The notes: generated from the letters alone by a model not told the origin. 64,000 nucleotides of DNA from Photobacterium frigidiphilum (GCF_003025615.1 NZ_PYMJ01000005.1:62001-126000), one strand, 5' to 3'. Shown: positions 7,738-17,470, counted from the stretch's first letter. Made by a program: numbers and translations.

Positions 7738-8598
7738 ATGGCAAAAGAGATGTCTTCAATGGCTCTAATTTCTGCTGGTAGCTTGGATAGTTATATCCAG
7801 ACAGTCAATAGACACCCAATGCTTACCGCAGAGCAAGAAAAAGAGTTAGCTGAACGTCTGCATTATGATGGCGATATTGAAGCTGCGAAAGGCTTGGTAA
7901 TGTCACATATGCGCTTTGTTGTACACGTTGCTCGTGGCTATTCCGGTTATGGCTTACCAATAGCCGACCTAATACAGGAAGGCAACATCGGCTTGATGAA
8001 AGCGGTAAAACGCTTTAACCCTGAAGTAGGGGTTCGCTTGGTGTCTTTCGCTGTACACTGGATTAAAGCTGAAATACATGAATATGTTTTACGCAACTGG
8101 CGTATCGTGAAAGTTGCGACAACCAAAGCGCAGCGTAAACTATTCTTTAATCTACGTAAGTCAAAAAAACGTCTGGGTTGGTTTAACAACGCAGAAGTTG
8201 AAATGGTTGCAGAACAGCTGGGTGTTAATCCATCTGAAGTACGCGAGATGGAATCACGTTTAGCAGCACAAGATCCCGCATTTGAACTGCCAAATGAAGA
8301 TGATGATCGTGATGCAGGCTACACTGCTCCTGTCTATTTCCTTGAAGATAAAGCTTCTGATGTTGCTTTAAGTTATGAAGAAAATAACTGGGAAAACCAT
8401 ACTAACAACCGTCTATCTAATGCATTAGCAGGATTGGATGAGCGCAGTCAGCACATTGTGCGATCTCGTTGGTTAGATGATGAAAAGACGACCTTACAAG
8501 ATTTAGCTAATCACTACGGTATATCTGCCGAAAGGGTTCGCCAGCTTGAGAAAAACGCCATGAAGAAGCTGAAAGAAGCAGTAGGCGATTTTTACTAG
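7738..8598 (+). CDS. rpoH: RNA polymerase sigma-32 (heat-shock) factor RpoH
   Basis: RpoH directs RNA polymerase to heat-shock promoters. The 286 residues include region 2 ([49 protein letters not shown]), the RpoH box QRKLFFNLR (132-140) that distinguishes sigma-32 from other group members, and a region 4.2 helix-turn-helix ([27 protein letters not shown]). ATG at 7738 is preceded by an ACGAGG site. It lies directly after ftsX, as in E. coli, but separated by a 143-base regulatory gap carrying a tandem repeat. Confidence 0.97.
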   Translation: MAKEMSSMALISAGSLDSYIQTVNRHPMLTAEQEKELAERLHYDGDIEAAKGLVMSHMRFVVHVARGYSGYGLPIADLIQEGNIGLMKAVKRFNPEVGVRLVSFAVHWIKAEIHEYVLRNWRIVKVATTKAQRKLFFNLRKSKKRLGWFNNAEVEMVAEQLGVNPSEVREMESRLAAQDPAFELPNEDDDRDAGYTAPVYFLEDKASDVALSYEENNWENHTNNRLSNALAGLDERSQHIVRSRWLDDEKTTLQDLANHYGISAERVRQLEKNAMKKLKEAVGDFY

Positions 8599-8655
8599 GA
8601 TCGACGTGATGACGATGATCTAGATCGTTATAAGCTATCCACAAGCCGTAAAATA

Positions 8656-8684
8656 AAAACCGACTTATCATAGTCGGTTTTTTT
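8656..8684 (+). terminator. Terminator after rpoH
   Basis: AACCGACT and AGTCGGTT pair perfectly around TATCAT, followed by seven T. Confidence 0.9.
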
Positions 8685-9218
8685 GTGGCTAAAATTCGGT
8701 GCGTAACTTTTTCTAACGCATTGAATTTATCGATCTGTTGGTGCTTTCACCTTGAAGTATCATCAAATTATGCTGATAAACGGTGCTATTCCGGTTGGGA
8801 TATCTTTGGGGATGTTTTTGAGATGTAACTCACGTTTGTGAATATACCTGTGGGCTATATAGCTAGTTATGCACAGCTTATGATCGGATCCTCACTACAT
8901 GTAGTGGATCCTTTTATCTGAAAACACATTATCAACGCAATCCACAGGCTTTTCCACAGCTGGTTGTTTTTTGTTCGTCTTGGTTGCAAGGTAACACTTC
9001 TGTTTTTTTAAAGCCCCGTGACACCTACCATAGCGGTAAACTTTATAGTGTGGATAAGCCCCTACATTCTGTGCAAGGTTGTGAGTAACTGAGTAAGGTA
9101 CAATACGTAACAAGGATATTTCCTTATTCATGTTATCGGCGGGATCCTAAAACGGAGGATCGTCACACTTTGATAATGGGGAAGATCGATATCGACTATC
9201 AGAACCAAGAGGCTGACA
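8685..9218. other. Gene-free region between rpoH and glpE with DnaA-box cluster
   Basis: About 530 bases without a credible gene. Three sequences fit the DnaA-box consensus TTWTNCACA exactly: TTATGCACA at 8867-8875, TTTTCCACA at 8950-8958, and TTATCCACA on the minus strand at 9049-9057. Near-matches occur at 8635-8643 (CTATCCACA) and 8938-8946 (CAATCCACA). An imperfect palindrome with GGATCC ends lies between the first two. A minus-strand frame at 8895-9131 exists but shows no protein-like features. Confidence 0.6.
8886..8911. repeat. Inverted repeat with GGATCC arms and perfect 12-base core
   Basis: GGATCC at 8886-8891 and 8906-8911 flank the perfect palindrome ACTACATGTAGT (8894-8905), with a two-base bulge on the left. 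It is followed by TTTTA and could be a weak terminator or a protein-binding site within the DnaA-box cluster. Confidence 0.6.
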
Positions 9219-9551
9219 ATGGAACAGTTCGAACATATTTCAGTTGATCAAGCATATAGCTTATTGCAACAAGAGGATTCACCGGCAGTGTTAGTGGATA
9301 TTCGTGACCCTCAATCATTTGGGCTAGCACATCCTGAAAATGCTTATCATCTGACGAATGACACCATGGTTGAATTAATGAATCAGGTTGATTTTGAACA
9401 ACCTGTGATTGTGATGTGCTATCACGGCATTAGCAGCCAAGGTGCTGCGCAATATTTGATTAACCAAGGGTTTGAAGCGGTGTATAGTTTGGATGGTGGC
9501 TTTGAAGCTTGGCGTCGTCAGGCTTTACCAATTATTCAACAGATCGGTTAA
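9219..9551 (+). CDS. glpE: Thiosulfate sulfurtransferase GlpE (rhodanese)
   Basis: GlpE is a single-domain rhodanese that transfers sulfane sulfur from thiosulfate to cyanide or thioredoxin. The 110 residues show the rhodanese pattern: [15 protein letters not shown], then the active-site loop [10 protein letters not shown] with Cys67, and the C-terminal GGFEAWRR. The ATG has AAGAGG six bases upstream. It precedes glpG with a 41-base gap and probably shares its transcript. The link to glycerol-3-phosphate metabolism is by operon membership only. Confidence 0.93.
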   Translation: MEQFEHISVDQAYSLLQQEDSPAVLVDIRDPQSFGLAHPENAYHLTNDTMVELMNQVDFEQPVIVMCYHGISSQGAAQYLINQGFEAVYSLDGGFEAWRRQALPIIQQIG

Positions 9552-9592
9552 TGGTAACTAATTGCCGATCTGATACTTTGTCGGAGTAAAAG

Positions 9593-10435
9593 ATGCATCG
9601 ATTAGCTGGATTCCATAATCCTCGTCAGGCGCAAGCGTTTATCGATTATATGGCGTCGCGTGGTATTACACTGTCTTTAGCATCTGAACCTGAAGGTGTT
9701 TTTGCCATCTGGTTAGTTGATATCCAACATCAGGTTGAAGCAGAGTCTGAACTCAATACTTTTTTGAGTAACCCGAATGAATCTAAGTATCAAGCCGCAT
9801 CTTGGGATGTAGCTGAAAGCCGTACGGCAAAATTCAATTATCGTAGCCCGAGTTTAATGGGGATGATTAAATCACAGGCAGGACCGTTTAGCTTATCGGT
9901 TATGGTGGTGGTTATCGCGATTTATGTATTGTGGTTCTTCGGTCTACAGCAGCCGATTTTTGATCTATTCCATTTCCCATTTATGGATGGCGATCAGTGG
10001 CAAGTGTGGCGATTTTTCTCACACGCTTTGATTCACTTTTCTGCCTTACATATTATTTTTAACTGCTTGTGGTGGTGGATCCTCGGCGGGCAATTAGAGC
10101 GACATAGCGGCAGTGCAAAACTGGTTCAAGTCTTTTTGATATCAGCGTTGGTATCAGGGTTTGCTCAATTTTGGCTTCATGGTCCTAATTTTGGTGGTTT
10201 ATCTGGGGTTGTTTACGCCCTAATGGGCTACATCTGGTGGATGGGTTGGTTAGCACCTAAACGGGATCTTACCATGCCAAAAGCGTATGTCGGTTTTATG
10301 TTGGCATGGCTGGTGATTGGATTTGCTGAGCCGATGGGAATGTCGATAGCGAACATGGCACATTTATTTGGCTTGATCAGTGGGTGTTTAATCGCACTGG
10401 TTGATGCGAAATTTGGAAAGTCGAACCACCAATAA
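9593..10435 (+). CDS. glpG: Rhomboid intramembrane serine protease GlpG
   Basis: GlpG cleaves membrane-protein substrates within the lipid bilayer. The 280-residue protein has an N-terminal cytoplasmic domain (1-90), then six membrane spans. Catalytic Ser204 lies in GLSGVVYAL and His257 in ANMAHLFGL, matching the E. coli Ser201/His254 dyad. The L1-loop motif WRFFSHALIHFSALHIIFN is also present. The ribosome site is GGAG before an ATG at 9593. No terminator separates it from glpE. Confidence 0.95.
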   Translation: MHRLAGFHNPRQAQAFIDYMASRGITLSLASEPEGVFAIWLVDIQHQVEAESELNTFLSNPNESKYQAASWDVAESRTAKFNYRSPSLMGMIKSQAGPFSLSVMVVVIAIYVLWFFGLQQPIFDLFHFPFMDGDQWQVWRFFSHALIHFSALHIIFNCLWWWILGGQLERHSGSAKLVQVFLISALVSGFAQFWLHGPNFGGLSGVVYALMGYIWWMGWLAPKRDLTMPKAYVGFMLAWLVIGFAEPMGMSIANMAHLFGLISGCLIALVDAKFGKSNHQ

Positions 10436-10570
10436 TCCCCTTCCTCTAAAGATTAATGTCATTCCATTTCCTGTTGCGAATGGCATTAGTCTCTGATTTC
10501 AAAAGCACTTCTATTTATTTGTCTGCTTTTTAAGGCAAGATGTCTCATTTTTGAAAAATAAATCTTCGTT

Positions 10571-10586
10571 TATGATTGTTTTCACA
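10571..10586. promoter_or_regulatory. CRP-binding site candidate upstream of glpT
   Basis: TATGA-N6-TCACA differs from the consensus TGTGA-N6-TCACA at one base. It lies about 190 bases before the glpT start, consistent with catabolite control of glycerol-3-phosphate uptake. Confidence 0.55.
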
Positions 10587-10656
10587 TCTTTATCTTTTCA
10601 TTCGCGTAATAATCCGCGCTAATTGAGCGAAATCGATTGTTTTGCTCGTTTATAGC

Positions 10657-10670
10657 TTGCGTTCGCGCAA
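10657..10670. promoter_or_regulatory. Possible GlpR-type inverted repeat
   Basis: TTGCG and CGCAA flank TTCG; the sequence contains the GTTCG core of GlpR half-sites and sits beside further TGCTCG/GAGCGA elements at 10624-10650. The fit to the known GlpR operator is imperfect. Confidence 0.3.
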
Positions 10671-10777
10671 AAATCCATCGCTGAAGCAACAATTTGTTAA
10701 AAGCAATATCGTGACAACAGTACTCTGTTTAAAAATCGTCCTTGCTAAAATAACAATAACTTTTAAAGGAACACCTT

Positions 10778-12148
10778 ATGTTTGGCATCTTTAAACCCGC
10801 GGTTCATACTGCGCAACTGTCTGGTGGACAAATAGATCCTGTCTATAAACGTCTACGTTGGCAACTCTTTATGGGTATTTTCTTTGGCTATGCCGGGTAT
10901 TATCTAGTCCGTAAAAACTTCAGTTTGGCCATGCCTTTCTTGATTGAAGAATATGGCTATAGCCGTGGTGACTTAGGTGTTGCTTTGGCTGCTGTTTCTA
11001 TTGCTTATGGTTTATCCAAGTTCTTAATGGGGAGTGTGTCAGACCGTTCTAATCCGCGCTATTTTATGGCGGCAGGTTTGACCATGTCGGCGTTAGTGAT
11101 GTTGTGCTTTGGCTTTATGCCTTGGGCAACAAGCAGTATTAGTGCCATGTTTATCTTATTGTTCCTGAACGGTTGGTTCCAGGGCATGGGATGGCCAGCT
11201 TGTGGCCGAACAATGGTGCACTGGTGGTCACGCAAAGAACGTGGTGAATTAGTCTCGGTTTGGAACGTCGCGCATAACGTAGGTGGCGGTTTAATCGGTC
11301 CAATGTTCTTATTGGGTTTATGGGCATTTAACGATGATTGGCGTACGGCATTTTATGTACCTGCATTCTTCGCGTTGTTGGTTGCAGCTTTCACATTAAT
11401 CACCATGCGTGATACACCGCAATCTTGTGGTTTGCCTGCCATTGAAGAATACAAAAACGATTACCCAGATAACTACGATGAATCACATGAAAAAGAGATG
11501 ACCGGCAAGGAAATCTTCTTCAAGTATGTATTTAACAACAAATTATTGTGGTTTATCGCCATTGCAAACGCATTTGTTTACTTGATTCGTTATGGCGTAC
11601 TTGATTGGGCCCCTGTGTACTTAAGTGAAGTGAAAGACTTCTCAGTAGATAAGTCATCTTGGGCATATTTCCTTTATGAGTGGGCGGGTATTCCAGGCAC
11701 ATTATTGTGTGGTTGGATGTCAGATAAATTCTTTAAAGGTCGCCGTGCACCTGCAGGCATCTTATTTATGTCACTTGTAACGATTGCGGTATTGGTTTAC
11801 TGGTTTAATCCTCCGGGTAACCCAATGATTGATATGGCAGCACTGGTTTCTATCGGCTTCCTTATTTATGGCCCGGTAATGCTTATTGGTCTGTATGCGT
11901 TAGAGCTAGCACCTAAGAAAGCGGCGGGTACGGCAGCTGGCCTTACAGGTCTGTTTGGATACCTTGGTGGTGCGGTAGTAGCAAATATCGTATTAGGCTA
12001 TACCGTTGACCACTTTGGTTGGGATGGTGGCTTCATGGTGCTGACTTCAGCCTGTGGTTTGTCTATCTTCTTCCTCGTGTTGGCATTGATGGGTGAAAAC
12101 AAAGAGCATGAGAAACGTGCCATTGAGCGCGCACAACAAAATGCATGA
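10778..12148 (+). CDS. glpT: Glycerol-3-phosphate/phosphate antiporter GlpT
   Basis: GlpT imports glycerol-3-phosphate in exchange for inorganic phosphate and belongs to the major facilitator superfamily (organophosphate:Pi antiporters). The 456 residues give twelve predicted spans. Arg45 in [13 protein letters not shown], His166 in [12 protein letters not shown] and the Arg in [14 protein letters not shown] match the substrate-binding Arg45, His165 and Arg269 of E. coli GlpT. An AAAGGA site precedes the ATG. Here it lies between glpG and glpR. In E. coli glpT is elsewhere, next to glpQ. Confidence 0.96.
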   Translation: MFGIFKPAVHTAQLSGGQIDPVYKRLRWQLFMGIFFGYAGYYLVRKNFSLAMPFLIEEYGYSRGDLGVALAAVSIAYGLSKFLMGSVSDRSNPRYFMAAGLTMSALVMLCFGFMPWATSSISAMFILLFLNGWFQGMGWPACGRTMVHWWSRKERGELVSVWNVAHNVGGGLIGPMFLLGLWAFNDDWRTAFYVPAFFALLVAAFTLITMRDTPQSCGLPAIEEYKNDYPDNYDESHEKEMTGKEIFFKYVFNNKLLWFIAIANAFVYLIRYGVLDWAPVYLSEVKDFSVDKSSWAYFLYEWAGIPGTLLCGWMSDKFFKGRRAPAGILFMSLVTIAVLVYWFNPPGNPMIDMAALVSIGFLIYGPVMLIGLYALELAPKKAAGTAAGLTGLFGYLGGAVVANIVLGYTVDHFGWDGGFMVLTSACGLSIFFLVLALMGENKEHEKRAIERAQQNA

Positions 12149-12196
12149 TTAAGATCGCCATCATTGGCATCTTTCTACCGCTGTAGGTAATATGTT

Positions 12197-12224
12197 AAGG
12201 CTCCGCATTCGCGGAGCCTTGTTG
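12197..12224 (+). terminator. Terminator or attenuating hairpin between glpT and glpR
   Basis: AAGGCTCCGC and GCGGAGCCTT form a perfect ten-base stem around ATTC. The T run is short (TTGTTG), so some read-through into glpR, 22 bases later, is likely. Confidence 0.65.
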
Positions 12225-12245
12225 TAACCAGGAGCAGCGTTAGCA

Positions 12246-13025
12246 GTGAAGCAAAGCAAACGACATCAAGAAATTATCGACATCGTTAAAACTCAGGGCT
12301 ATGTCAGTACTGATGACCTGGTTGAACGTTTTAACGTGAGTCCTCAAACAATCCGACGAGATCTGAATGAGCTCGCCGCCGAAAATAAGATTCGTCGTCA
12401 TCACGGCGGAGCAACCATTCCATCCAGTTCCGTTAATACGTCTTACAACACGCGTAAAGTCATGCAGCTGGTTGAAAAAGACCGCATTGCAGAAGCCATG
12501 GCTGAGCATATTCCCGATGGGGCCACGCTGTTTATTGATATTGGTACAACGCCTGAAGCTGTAGCCCGTGCGCTGCTTAATCATAACGATTTACGTATCG
12601 TGACGAATAACTTGAATGTCGCCAGTGTATTAACGGGGAAAGATGATTTTCGCGTTATCTTAGCGGGTGGTGAAGTACGTAACCGCGACGGTGGTATTGT
12701 GGGGGAAGCAACCCTCGATTTCATTTCCCAGTTCCGGTTAGATTTCGGCATCATGGGGATCAGTGGTATTGATCTTGATGGCTCATTGCTTGATTTTGAT
12801 TACCATGAAGTACGCGTGAAACAGGCGATTATCGAAAACAGTCGCTGCGTGATGCTGGGTGCCGATCATACTAAATTTGGTCGTAATGCGATGGTGAATC
12901 TGGGTGATATTAGCCAAATTGATATGCTGTTTACCGACGAACATCCCCCTGAAGCGTTAGCGAAGCTGATTACTGAGCATGAAATCCATATGGAAGTGGT
13001 TGGTCAAAACAACGCTCCAGATTGA
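12246..13025 (+). CDS. glpR: Glycerol-3-phosphate regulon repressor GlpR
   Basis: GlpR is a DeoR-family repressor that releases DNA on binding glycerol-3-phosphate. The 259 residues begin with a winged helix-turn-helix (YVSTDDLVERFNVSPQTIRRDLNELAAENKIRRHHGG), then an effector domain with FIDIGTTPEAVARALL and GGEVRNRDGGIVGEATLDF. It is close to E. coli GlpR over its full length. The start is GTG at 12246, at the position of the E. coli start; the nearest ribosome site (AGGAG) is twelve bases away, a little far, which may keep expression low. Confidence 0.95.
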   Translation: MKQSKRHQEIIDIVKTQGYVSTDDLVERFNVSPQTIRRDLNELAAENKIRRHHGGATIPSSSVNTSYNTRKVMQLVEKDRIAEAMAEHIPDGATLFIDIGTTPEAVARALLNHNDLRIVTNNLNVASVLTGKDDFRVILAGGEVRNRDGGIVGEATLDFISQFRLDFGIMGISGIDLDGSLLDFDYHEVRVKQAIIENSRCVMLGADHTKFGRNAMVNLGDISQIDMLFTDEHPPEALAKLITEHEIHMEVVGQNNAPD

Positions 13026-13088
13026 TCATAAAAAGCGATAACGAAAAGAGATAATCGATACGAAATTGTGTCGTTCAGCTTTCATGGA

Positions 13089-13118
13089 CGGACTGCCAGC
13101 AATGGCAGTCCGTTTTTT
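13089..13118 (+). terminator. Terminator after glpR
   Basis: CGGACTGCCA and TGGCAGTCCG pair perfectly around GCAA, followed by six T. Confidence 0.9.
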
Positions 13119-13201
13119 ATGGGTATTATTTGACGAATTGGTCATATTTTTATAACAAATCGCAAATAATAATGATGATCTTGAGTTAATTGTCAGTTAT
13201 G

Positions 13202-13240
13202 ATGCTCGATATCGAATCAAAACGAACATTTTGATGTTCG
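13202..13240. promoter_or_regulatory. GlpR operator candidates upstream of glpD
   Basis: ATGCTCG-ATAT-CGAATCA at 13202-13219 resembles the GlpR operator ATGTTCG-N4-CGAACAT. Next to it are perfect half-sites CGAACAT (13223-13229) and ATGTTCG (13234-13240) around TTTG. The cluster ends 51 bases before the glpD start, so it probably overlaps the glpD promoter. Confidence 0.6.
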
Positions 13241-13291
13241 CGTTGGTTTCGAATTATCAAAATCAAGCATATTATGGGATAGGTGGATGGC

Positions 13292-14830
13292 ATGACGGCA
13301 GAAAACACGCAGATTTTGGATCTAATTGTAGTAGGTGGTGGTATTAATGGCGCAGGTATTGCCGCTGATGCTGCTGGACGAGGTTTGACTGTCGGTTTAT
13401 ATGAAGCTGATGATTTTGCTTCTGCTACTTCTTCTGCGAGTTCGAAGCTTATCCATGGTGGTCTTCGTTATCTTGAGCACTATGAATTCCGTTTAGTTGG
13501 CGAAGCACTGGCAGAGCGTGAAGTGCTATTGAAAAAAATTCCTCATATTGCGCGCCCTATGCGTTTTCGTTTGCCTCACCGCCCACACCTTCGTCCGGCT
13601 TGGATGATCCGTGCTGGCTTATTTATGTATGATAACTTGGGTAAACGCACGACATTACCTGCAAGTCATGGTCTTAAATTTGGTCAAAATTCAGTATTAA
13701 TTCCAGAAATAACCAAAGGGTTCGAATACTCAGATTGCTGGGTAGATGATGCGCGTTTGGTACTTTTAAATGTAATGGAAGTGGCTGAAAAAGGCGGTGA
13801 TGTGCGTAATCGTTGCCGAGTTGAAAAAGCGGTACGTGACGGTGAATTTTGGCTGGTGACCATTCGCGATGTCCAAACGAACGAAATATTTGTACGTAAA
13901 TCACGTGCGCTGGTGAATGCGGCTGGCCCTTGGGTGAAAGCGTTCTTCGATAACAGCATGGAAGAAGTGTCTCCGCGCAATATTCGCTTAATTAAAGGTT
14001 CACACATTGTCGTGCCACGTGCACACGATGAACCGCAAGCGTATATTTTGCAAAATGAAGATAATCGAATTGTTTTCGTTATTCCTTATTTAGATCGTTT
14101 TTCGATTATTGGTACGACAGATGTTGAATACAATGGTGATCCTCGTAATGTGGCAATTGATGACAACGAGATCGACTACTTATTAAAAGCTTACAACACC
14201 AATTTTGTGAAAAAGCTGGATCGTACTGATGTGGTATGGACCTACAGTGGCGTTCGTCCGCTATGTGATGACGAATCAGACTCACCCCAAGCAATTACCC
14301 GTGATTACACCTTGGAGCTTGAACAGCAAGCGAATAACGCCCCTTTATTATCGATTTTCGGGGGCAAGCTAACCACATACCGTAAGCTTGCTGAGGCTGC
14401 GATGACTAAGCTATCGCCTTTCTTCTCCAACATGGGCCCAAGTTGGACCGCTGATTCGTATTTGCCGGGTGGTGAAGCGAACTTTAGCATCCCACAGCTG
14501 GCCAAGAAGCTGCAACAGCAGCATGCATGGTTATCTGCCTTTACGTGTGAGCGTATGGCAACGAACTACGGTAACCGAGCGGTGAGATTGTTAGAGGGAG
14601 TCAATGGTGAAGTCGATATGGGGCAGCACTTTGGTGAAGGCCTTTATGCTCGCGAACTCGATTACATGATTGAGCAAGAATTTGCGCAAAATGAAATCGA
14701 TGCATTGTGGCGTCGTAGTAAATTAGGTTTGTATCTAAATGATGAGCAAATCGCAGCGGTGGCACAGTACATTACGGATAAAGCACTATCTATTGCGGCT
14801 AAAAAATTAGAAGCGAATGTCGCGGCATAA
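13292..14830 (+). CDS. glpD: Aerobic glycerol-3-phosphate dehydrogenase GlpD
   Basis: GlpD is a membrane-associated flavoenzyme that oxidises glycerol-3-phosphate to dihydroxyacetone phosphate and passes electrons to quinone. The 512 residues have the FAD-binding motif GGGINGAG near the N-terminus, the family stretch SSASSKLIHGGLRYLEHYEFRLV, SGVRPLCDDESDSPQAITRDY and FGGKLTTYRKLAE. ATG at 13292 is chosen because AGGTGG lies five bases upstream; a GTG at 13283 is the alternative. It has its own promoter region with GlpR-type half-sites and its own terminator. Confidence 0.96.
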   Translation: MTAENTQILDLIVVGGGINGAGIAADAAGRGLTVGLYEADDFASATSSASSKLIHGGLRYLEHYEFRLVGEALAEREVLLKKIPHIARPMRFRLPHRPHLRPAWMIRAGLFMYDNLGKRTTLPASHGLKFGQNSVLIPEITKGFEYSDCWVDDARLVLLNVMEVAEKGGDVRNRCRVEKAVRDGEFWLVTIRDVQTNEIFVRKSRALVNAAGPWVKAFFDNSMEEVSPRNIRLIKGSHIVVPRAHDEPQAYILQNEDNRIVFVIPYLDRFSIIGTTDVEYNGDPRNVAIDDNEIDYLLKAYNTNFVKKLDRTDVVWTYSGVRPLCDDESDSPQAITRDYTLELEQQANNAPLLSIFGGKLTTYRKLAEAAMTKLSPFFSNMGPSWTADSYLPGGEANFSIPQLAKKLQQQHAWLSAFTCERMATNYGNRAVRLLEGVNGEVDMGQHFGEGLYARELDYMIEQEFAQNEIDALWRRSKLGLYLNDEQIAAVAQYITDKALSIAAKKLEANVAA

Positions 14831-14898
14831 GCGATAGATGGGTTAAAGCTGGCTAAGGTTATGTGCTTGCTGCTTGATAAATAAAAAATAGATATGTA

Positions 14899-14925
14899 AA
14901 AGGCGCTCATTGAGCGCCTTTTTTT
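14899..14925 (+). terminator. Terminator after glpD
   Basis: AAAGGCGCTCA and TGAGCGCCTTT pair perfectly, followed by more T. The minus-strand reading ends in four T, so it may also serve the convergent FliL-like gene. Confidence 0.9.
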
Positions 14926-14961
14926 ATTGCCGGTCATAAATTTTATAACGACTATCAGCGG

Positions 14962-15387
14962 TTATTGGTACAGATACTTCGTAAACAATAACTCTGTTAC
15001 CAGTTTTTGTCGGGTCTCTGTGATCAGCAGTTCATTCACTTTGGCTAGGCAGGCTTGCCGAATTTCTTCACGCCCCGCCAATGATTTCACTTTTGCTTCT
15101 GGCTGTTGACCAATGATGTTGATAATGGCATCACGAATTAATGGCGTATGATGCTCCACCTGTTTGATTAAGCTGGGATCAGATACCATTAAATCGATTT
15201 GTAACCGCAAATAGCCAAGTTTTTTACCCTGAGTAACGTAGTTGGTCGTTATGTCGGGGGTTAAGGTGTAATAAGAATAATTAGGCTGCGACAGGGGTAC
15301 ATCTGCTGCTGCAACATACTGGGTAGCTAGAAAACTAGCCAAAAAAAGGGTGAAGCCAAAGATTGTCGATTTCATCATTACACTCAT
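14962..15387 (-). CDS. FliL-like exported protein
   Basis: A 141-residue protein with a signal-anchor or signal peptide (MKSTIFGFTLFLASFLATQYVAA), followed by a domain with the FliL pattern: a proline-rich start, YYTLTPDITTNYV, GYLRLQIDLMV, LIRDAIINIIG and EEIRQACLAKVNELL. FliL proteins associate with the flagellar stator, but this gene lies outside any flagellar cluster, so a different function is possible. Three ATG codons (15387, 15378, 15375) could start it and no ribosome site decides between them. It is convergent with glpD and divergent from ubiC. Confidence 0.75.
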   Translation of the reverse strand: MSVMMKSTIFGFTLFLASFLATQYVAAADVPLSQPNYSYYTLTPDITTNYVTQGKKLGYLRLQIDLMVSDPSLIKQVEHHTPLIRDAIINIIGQQPEAKVKSLAGREEIRQACLAKVNELLITETRQKLVTELLFTKYLYQ

Positions 15388-15546
15388 GGGTTTATCTGAA
15401 TTTGTCGCAATGAATTGCTATCTTTCGACCGTAACGATATTCCTACTCGTTACGGCTTGCTACAATAGCAGATCATCATGGTAATAAATTAACCGCATTC
15501 TACCAAGCTATTTTAATCATAAGCTTGTAGCGAACGAATTGGAAAG

Positions 15547-16089
15547 ATGTCGAAATTCAAGCAGTTGTATAAACCATTATTGGATAATGCGCAGTGGGAA
15601 ACACCCCTTTCACTCGCGATAGAAGGCACAGCGTTTGGGCATTGGTTGCTTGAACCTAATTCATTATCACGCCGACTTCAGCGTCATTGCGATGAATTTA
15701 CCGTGTCGCTCATTGAGCAGAAGAAAATCGATAGTACGATGCTATCGGCTGATGAACGTGAGTTGATCGGTGATGTTGATTGTCTATTGCGTAAAGTTGT
15801 TTTGATGGGAGACGGACAACCGTGGGTATTTGCTCGTACTTTAATTCCGCTATCCACCCTTACTGGGCAAGAGAGTGATCTTGAACAATTGGGTGAGATG
15901 CCATTAGGCTTTCGGGTATTTACCGATCGTAGTGCGCGTCGTGATGCATTGGAAGTTGCGAATACAGGAACACAAGCACAGCCACTATGGGCTCGCCGTT
16001 CACGTTTATGGATAAATAACAAACCGTTGCTGGTTGCTGAATTATTTTTGGCACAAGCCCCAGTTTATTCAAAGGAGAGACAATGTTAG
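15547..16089 (+). CDS. ubiC: Chorismate--pyruvate lyase UbiC
   Basis: UbiC removes pyruvate from chorismate to give 4-hydroxybenzoate, the first committed step of ubiquinone synthesis. The 180-residue protein has [22 protein letters not shown] in the middle and [21 protein letters not shown] near the C-terminus, where the conserved active-site Arg and Glu lie. The ATG sits just after GGAAAG. The stop codon lies inside the start of ubiA (seven-base overlap), so the two enzymes of consecutive steps are probably coupled. Confidence 0.92.
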   Translation: MSKFKQLYKPLLDNAQWETPLSLAIEGTAFGHWLLEPNSLSRRLQRHCDEFTVSLIEQKKIDSTMLSADERELIGDVDCLLRKVVLMGDGQPWVFARTLIPLSTLTGQESDLEQLGEMPLGFRVFTDRSARRDALEVANTGTQAQPLWARRSRLWINNKPLLVAELFLAQAPVYSKERQC

Positions 16090-16946
16090 CAATGACTAAG
16101 GCGAAAGCATTTTGTCAGCTGGCACGATTTGATCGCCCTATTGGTAGTTTACTTTTGTTATGGCCAACGTTGTGGGCACTGTTTTTAGCCGCAGATGGTT
16201 TACCCAATACACATGTGCTGGTGGTTTTCGTGCTTGGCGTTGTTTTTATGCGCGCGGCTGGCTGTGTGATTAATGATTTTGCTGACCGTAATTTTGATGG
16301 CCATGTAAAACGCACAGCTAAACGACCAATGCCATCGGGCAAGGTGTCGGAACGTGAAGCGCTCGGATTATTCGGCCTATTGGTATTAGTGTCGTTTTTA
16401 TTAGTACTGACCATGAATAACTTAACGATTATGCTCTCTGTGGTTGGGCTAGCATTGGCTGCCGCTTATCCATTTATGAAGCGTTATACCCATTTACCGC
16501 AGCTGGTACTTGGTATGGCATTTGGCTGGTCAATTCCAATGGCATACGCCGCACAAGCGGGTGAGTTACCTGTTGTTGCATGGTTATTATTTACCGCCAA
16601 TATATTGTGGACGATTGCTTACGATACTCAGTATGCCATGGTCGATCGTGATGACGATTTAAAAGTTGGCATCAAATCCGCCGCTATTTTATTTGGTCGC
16701 TTTGATAAGATTATTATTGGTGTATTGCAGTTAAGCACTTTAGTGATCATGATTTTGATTGGACATAGCCTCGATTTACATCAAGTTTATTATTGGTTCT
16801 TATTAATGGCGTCAGGCTTGTTTGTGTATCAGCAACGACTGATTGGAAGTCGTGAACGTGAACCGTGTTTTAAAGCATTTTTAAATAATAACTATGTTGG
16901 CATGCTGATATTTTTAGGTATCGCCATTAGTGTGATGATGCAATAA
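16083..16946 (+). CDS. ubiA: 4-hydroxybenzoate polyprenyltransferase UbiA
   Basis: UbiA attaches the polyprenyl tail to 4-hydroxybenzoate in the inner membrane. The 287 residues form about eight or nine spans with two Asp-rich prenyl-diphosphate-binding motifs, NDFADRNFD (near residue 62) and [12 protein letters not shown] (near residue 182). A strong AAGGAGAG site precedes the ATG. A terminator follows 60 bases downstream, closing the ubiCA operon. Confidence 0.95.
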   Translation: MLAMTKAKAFCQLARFDRPIGSLLLLWPTLWALFLAADGLPNTHVLVVFVLGVVFMRAAGCVINDFADRNFDGHVKRTAKRPMPSGKVSEREALGLFGLLVLVSFLLVLTMNNLTIMLSVVGLALAAAYPFMKRYTHLPQLVLGMAFGWSIPMAYAAQAGELPVVAWLLFTANILWTIAYDTQYAMVDRDDDLKVGIKSAAILFGRFDKIIIGVLQLSTLVIMILIGHSLDLHQVYYWFLLMASGLFVYQQRLIGSREREPCFKAFLNNNYVGMLIFLGIAISVMMQ

Positions 16947-17007
16947 ATAACGATATTGAGCGGCCTGTATGCGCAAAGCCTTTTGAAGTTACTTAGATAT
17001 ACATTAT

Positions 17008-17033
17008 AAAAAAGCACCTATAGGTGCTTTTTT
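17008..17033 (+). terminator. Terminator after ubiA
   Basis: AAAAAGCACC and GGTGCTTTTT pair around TATA, with a long T run. Confidence 0.9.
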
Positions 17034-17405
17034 ATTGTTTGTGATTTGTGTAAATCGTCATTGTTACAGTGGCTGTACAGCTTTTTAATTAAAAAACACC
17101 ATCAAACTAAGAAACGTCTATTTCTTGTTATTAAACGGGCATTGCTTTAATGAATCATTAACTTAGCTGAAGCCTATCAGTTCTGGGGTGTAGGCTGGTT
17201 TTTAGCGAGACCAATAAAATGGTACAGCTTTAGAGGTTTTATATACCAGTAACCTAAAAGCTTGCGTTTTTAGACGTATCGTAATGAATACGGCGGTTGC
17301 CAGCTAGTCGCTAGTACGTTGTCAGGGCTGATGTACATGTTTAGGACGACTAGGAACCCCATAACCCAAAAGCTTATAAAATGCTTAAGAGAAATCGCAG
17401 GTAAG
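17034..17405. other. Gene-free region between ubiA and plsB
   Basis: Nearly 400 bases between convergent genes. I see AGCCTA/TAGGCT arms at 17171-17196 followed by a T run, which could end a small transcript. The plus-strand frame at 17319-17504 overlaps the plsB terminator and end and is not convincing. Confidence 0.4.
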
Positions 17406-17430
17406 AAAAAAGCTGGCAATGCCAGCTTTT
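17406..17430 (-). terminator. Terminator after plsB
   Basis: AAAAGCTGGC and GCCAGCTTTT form a perfect stem around AAT. On the minus strand it is followed by six T and lies 40 bases after the plsB stop. Confidence 0.85.
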
Positions 17431-17470
17431 CGTTTAAAGGTGTATCTCAGCGTATTAACAGTGAATTGAA

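Larger units (their letters stand above)
10436..10777. other. glpT upstream regulatory region
   Basis: A 342-base gap without a gene. It holds a good CRP-like site at 10571-10586 and, closer to glpT, inverted repeats such as TTGCG/CGCAA at 10657-10670 that contain the GTTCG core seen in GlpR operators. I see no clear terminator for glpEG. Confidence 0.5.

Noticed and set aside
8895..9131. 78-residue minus-strand frame between rpoH and glpE
   Set aside because: Covers the DnaA boxes and a palindrome; composition and lack of family features suggest it is not coding.
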